Source: Rhodanobacter denitrificans | GTDB lineage: Bacteria; Pseudomonadota; Gammaproteobacteria; Xanthomonadales; Rhodanobacteraceae | Reading direction: 5' to 3' | NCBI RefSeq assembly: GCF_000230695.2 | Contig: NC_020541.1 | Span: 1,302,001 to 1,366,000, forward strand | Length of the DNA stretch: 64,000 nucleotides | In this document: positions 61,185-64,000 of the stretch, piece by piece | Position numbering within the stretch: position 1 is the stretch's first letter | Layout of the letters: the number at the start of each line of letters is the position of its first letter | Program-made: the position numbers and the translations under genes | The notes under the pieces: generated by a model | Database searches by the model: none | What the model was told of the DNA's origin: nothing | The model's input: only the letters and a program-made list of their open reading frames with translations

Positions 61185-63017
61185 TCACCGCGGCTGCAGC
61201 CGCTCGCGCAGGCCGCCTTGCCGCCGGATCGGCCGCGCCAGCCCGGCGCGCAGTGCGTCGTCGGTGCTCCAGATCTCGGCATGCTCCTTCGCGCGCGAGA
61301 TGGCGGTGTAGACCAGTTCGCGGGTGAGGATGCGGTTGTCGGCGTCCGGCGGCAGCAGCACCGCCACCTCGCGGTACTCCGAACCCTGGCTGCGGTGGAT
61401 GGTGATCGCCCAGGCGCTGTCGTGCGCGGGCAGCGCCCGCGGTGAGTAGCTGCGCAGGCCGGCGTTGCCGTCGCGGTCGCTGAGTTCGAACCACACGCGC
61501 AGTCCTTCCGCACCTTCCAGCGCGATGCCGACGTCGCCGTTGAACAGGCCGCGGGCGTAGTCGTTGCGGGTGACGATGACGGGGCGGCCGTGGTACCAGG
61601 CGCGGCTGGCGTCGATGCCGAAACGGACGGCGAGCCGGCGCAGCACCAGCTCGTTGATGCCCTGCGCGCCGAACGGACCGTCGCGCAGCGCGCACAGGAT
61701 CTGCAGCTGGCGCAGCCGCTGCAAGGCTTCGGCGGCATCGATGGCCGGTGCCAGCAGCGACTGCAGCAGCCCGGCGTGGCGCTCGATCCAGCCGTCCACG
61801 CAGGCACGCATGGCGTGCACGGTGGGGCAGTGGCGCAGGTGCAGGTCGCCGTCGCGTCGCTGGTCCAGCAGTGCGTCCAGCCAGGCCGGGTCGGGCGCGT
61901 CGCGCAGCGCCTCGACGCCGCGCTGCAGGCCGCTGCCGGCGCGCCAGCTGTGGGTCAGCGCGAGTACCTGGCCGGCCAGCGGGGCGTCGCCGGCGGCGAC
62001 ATCGGGCGCCTGCTGCAGCAGCGGCGCGAGCAGGCCGGCCAGCGGCGGCGGCAGCCGCTGGCGCGGCGCGGCGGCGACGATGTCGGCCAGCACCGAACCG
62101 GCATCGACCGAGGCCAACTGGCCCGGATCGCCGAGCAGGATCAGTACCGCCGCGGGGCGCAGCGCCTGCAGCAGCTGGCGCATCATCGCCAGGTCCACCA
62201 TCGACGCCTCGTCCACCACCACGATGTCCTCGGCCAGCGGGTTGTGCGGGCCGTGGCCGAAGCTGTCGTCCATCGGCCGGTAGCCGAGCAGGCGATGCAG
62301 CGTGCGCGCCTCGGCGTGCGGGATGTGCGGCACGAAGTCGTGAAAACCGCTGCCCGGCAGGCTGGCCTGCAGTTCGGCCTTGCCCTTGGCGACGGCCTGC
62401 GCCAGCCGCTGGGCGGCCTTGCCGGTGGGCGCGGCCAGCGCGATCGACGGCCACGCCGGCAACCCGCAGGCGTGCGCGTGGCGCAGCAGCATCAGCAGCA
62501 TGCGCACCACGGTGGTGGTCTTGCCGGTGCCGGGGCCGCCGGTGAGCACGAAGAAACGCGCGCCGGGCACCGCGGCCACGGCGGCGCGCTGCCCGTCGGT
62601 GGCGCCGCGCGGCATGCCGGCGAACAGCGTCGCCAGGTCGTCGGCGAGGGTATCGGCTGGAATCGGCAGCGTGCGTTGCGCGCAGCGCCGCAGGATTGCC
62701 TCGGCGAGCTTCGCCTCGTGCTGCCAGTTGCGCCACAGGTAGAAGCGCCCCTGCGCATCGAGCACGAACGGGGTGAACGCGGTGCCGTCGCCGACCCAGT
62801 CGTGCCGGCGCAGCGCCTCCAGGGCATCGGTATCGAGGTCGGCGCCGGTGTCCGGGTCGGCCAGCGCGGCGCAGGAATGGCCGTGGCCTTCGGCGCGGCT
62901 GGCCGCACGCACGGCGGCGGCGAGCAAGGCGGAGCCGGTGCGCCCGAGTACCCATTGCGCCAGGCTCTGGTCGATCGCGCGCTCGTCGGCGGCGGCAGGC
63001 GGCAGCGGGCGGTTCAT
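61185..63017 (-). CDS. recD: exodeoxyribonuclease V subunit alpha RecD
   Basis: The 610-residue SF1B helicase subunit of RecBCD moves 5' to 3' in double-strand break resection. Helicase motifs in order are VLTGGPGTGKTTTVVRML (I), VVVDEASMVDLAMM (II), LLGDPGQLASVDAGSVLAD (III), HSWRAGSGL (IV) and AITIHRSQGSEYREVAVLLP (V), then VYTAISRAKEHAEIW (VI). It overlaps recB by ATGA. Confidence 0.95.
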   Translation of the reverse strand: MNRPLPPAAADERAIDQSLAQWVLGRTGSALLAAAVRAASRAEGHGHSCAALADPDTGADLDTDALEALRRHDWVGDGTAFTPFVLDAQGRFYLWRNWQHEAKLAEAILRRCAQRTLPIPADTLADDLATLFAGMPRGATDGQRAAVAAVPGARFFVLTGGPGTGKTTTVVRMLLMLLRHAHACGLPAWPSIALAAPTGKAAQRLAQAVAKGKAELQASLPGSGFHDFVPHIPHAEARTLHRLLGYRPMDDSFGHGPHNPLAEDIVVVDEASMVDLAMMRQLLQALRPAAVLILLGDPGQLASVDAGSVLADIVAAAPRQRLPPPLAGLLAPLLQQAPDVAAGDAPLAGQVLALTHSWRAGSGLQRGVEALRDAPDPAWLDALLDQRRDGDLHLRHCPTVHAMRACVDGWIERHAGLLQSLLAPAIDAAEALQRLRQLQILCALRDGPFGAQGINELVLRRLAVRFGIDASRAWYHGRPVIVTRNDYARGLFNGDVGIALEGAEGLRVWFELSDRDGNAGLRSYSPRALPAHDSAWAITIHRSQGSEYREVAVLLPPDADNRILTRELVYTAISRAKEHAEIWSTDDALRAGLARPIRRQGGLRERLQPR

Positions 63018-64000
63018 GCCGCGGCCTCCTGCGCGCCGGCGAAGGCATCGTCGAGCGCCTCGACCAGCGCCGCCGGCCAGCGCCGCCGCCATACGCCCAG
63101 CCCGGGCGCCAGCCCCAGCGCGCGCACGAACAGGTACCAGCTTTCGCCGAGCTGGCGTTCGGCCGTATAGCCGTCCATTCTCTGACGCAGGTAGCGGTGC
63201 AGCGCCACGGTGTAGAGCAGCGCCTGCAGCGGGTAGTGGTGCGCGGCCATGGCCGCATCGAGCGGCTCGCCCCGGTAGTCGCCCAGCCGCGCGCCGAGCC
63301 AGTTGGTCTTGTAGTCGAGCACGTGGAAGCGGCCGTCCCAGGCGAAGATCAGGTCGGCGAAGCCGGTCAGCATGCCGTTCAGCGTGGTGGCATCCAGGCT
63401 GGCCGGGATCGCGTCGGCGTGGCCGTGGGCCGCGCAGATCCGACGCAGTGTCGCCAGCGGCACCTGCCGCACCGGGAACTGGAACTCGAACTCGGCGATG
63501 CGCTGCTTCGGCGCCAGGTCGAGCAGGCGCAGGCCGCCGCCCAGGTCGGCCTGGCGCGCGCGGTCGATCATCCGGCCCACGCGTTCGAGCGCTTCCTCGT
63601 GCGCCAGATGCGGCGCGGCGACCGCCTGCGCGCCGAGCTGGCGGTGCAGCAGCTGGCGCTGGTCGGGCCACAGCGGGCCGGGCTGCGCCAGCTCGAACAC
63701 CTGGTGCACGGCGTCGCCGAAGCGCGGGCCGCGCAACGGATGCAGCGCGAGCAGGCGGCCATCTTCGACCACCTCGTCCGCTTCGACCACCGGCTCTTCC
63801 GCGCCGGTTTCGTCGGCACTGCCGCTGTCGTCGATCAGCACGGCGGCGGCATGGCGGGTCAGCCCGCTGAAGCTGTGCAGCCACTGGAACGGCCGCAATG
63901 CCGGCAACGGCGCCTGGGCGGCGCGCGGCGCGGGGGCTTCGGCCGGCGGCCGGTAGCGGGTGAAGGTATCGGCGAACGGCGCGGCCAGGCGCATGCCGCC
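63014..64000 (-). CDS. recB: exodeoxyribonuclease V subunit beta RecB, C-terminal part
   Basis: The frame runs out of the window, so only the C-terminal 328 residues are seen. They contain the RecB nuclease domain: RFGDAVHQVFEL, GFADLIFAWDGRFHVLDYKT with the Asp...Asp-Tyr-Lys catalytic triad, and HHYPLQALLYTVALHRYL (Gln-x-x-x-Tyr motif). RecB supplies the 3' to 5' helicase and the nuclease of the complex. The stop codon overlaps the recD ATG, so the two are translationally coupled. Confidence 0.93.
   Translation of the reverse strand, partial: GGMRLAAPFADTFTRYRPPAEAPAPRAAQAPLPALRPFQWLHSFSGLTRHAAAVLIDDSGSADETGAEEPVVEADEVVEDGRLLALHPLRGPRFGDAVHQVFELAQPGPLWPDQRQLLHRQLGAQAVAAPHLAHEEALERVGRMIDRARQADLGGGLRLLDLAPKQRIAEFEFQFPVRQVPLATLRRICAAHGHADAIPASLDATTLNGMLTGFADLIFAWDGRFHVLDYKTNWLGARLGDYRGEPLDAAMAAHHYPLQALLYTVALHRYLRQRMDGYTAERQLGESWYLFVRALGLAPGLGVWRRRWPAALVEALDDAFAGAQEAAA

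Overview
The window is a high-G+C chromosomal segment with dense genes, frequent ATGA/GTGA start-stop overlaps and no phage, transposase or CRISPR genes. It most likely comes from a gammaproteobacterium of the Xanthomonadales, probably Rhodanobacteraceae (Rhodanobacter/Dyella-like). The grounds are the acetylated-intermediate arginine pathway (acetylornithine carbamoyltransferase plus a fused N-acetylglutamate kinase/synthase), an alanine/lysine-extended DksA, the rpsT-murJ-ribF-ileS-lspA-ispH order and several families of intergenic hairpin repeats. The taxonomic call is inference from gene content only.

Layout. 1-3.3 kb: end of mtaD, a YciI protein, ubiG, a MupP-type phosphatase and a squalene/phytoene-synthase-like protein. 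3.4-6.2 kb: folE2, yidD (minus) and dksA with its promoter and terminator. 6.2-10.6 kb: a Fur-boxed TonB receptor, sufE and cysS (all minus). 10.7-22.4 kb: a glycine-zipper lipoprotein-like gene, then the arginine/proline block argF'-paiB-osmC-argG-argE-argB(kinase/synthase)-argC-argH-proB-proA. It is preceded by a small ORF with clustered Arg codons, a pair of mutually exclusive hairpins and a 4.7-copy 53-bp repeat array. 22.5-25.4 kb: a three-gene ABC exporter. 25.4-34.4 kb: kynureninase, a secreted protein, ACMSD-type decarboxylase, FUSC transporter, EfpL, SDR, RcnB-like protein, two GNATs and a YdeI-like protein. 34.5-40.9 kb: GST, Nudix, secreted amidohydrolase, then leucine catabolism (HMG-CoA lyase, methylcrotonyl-CoA carboxylase biotin subunit, methylglutaconyl-CoA hydratase). 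41.0-43.4 kb: feoA-feoB-small Cys-rich membrane protein. 43.5-51.6 kb: rpsT, murJ, ribF, ileS, lspA, ispH and tRNA-Thr(CGT). 51.8-53.7 kb: TPR-GGDEF protein. 53.9-61.1 kb: type IV pilus minor-pilin operon fimT-pilV-pilW-pilX-pilY1-pilE. 61.2-64 kb: recD and the 3' end of recB (minus).

The most interesting region is 11.36-11.87 kb, upstream of argF'. It has the architecture of a ribosome-mediated attenuator: a short peptide with three Arg codons in four, a protector hairpin over those codons, a 7-bp anti-terminator and a terminator. This is followed by the 53-bp array. Each unit forms two hairpins. Read on the minus strand, most of them show an A-N-G-G-A-N loop, the CsrA/RsmA recognition pattern, and the array runs into the same bidirectional terminator. 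Related double hairpins sit singly near 1.05 kb and at the argE/argB junction, where one copy supplies the last codons of argE.

All functional calls come from reading motifs, lengths and context; no database search or folding program was run.
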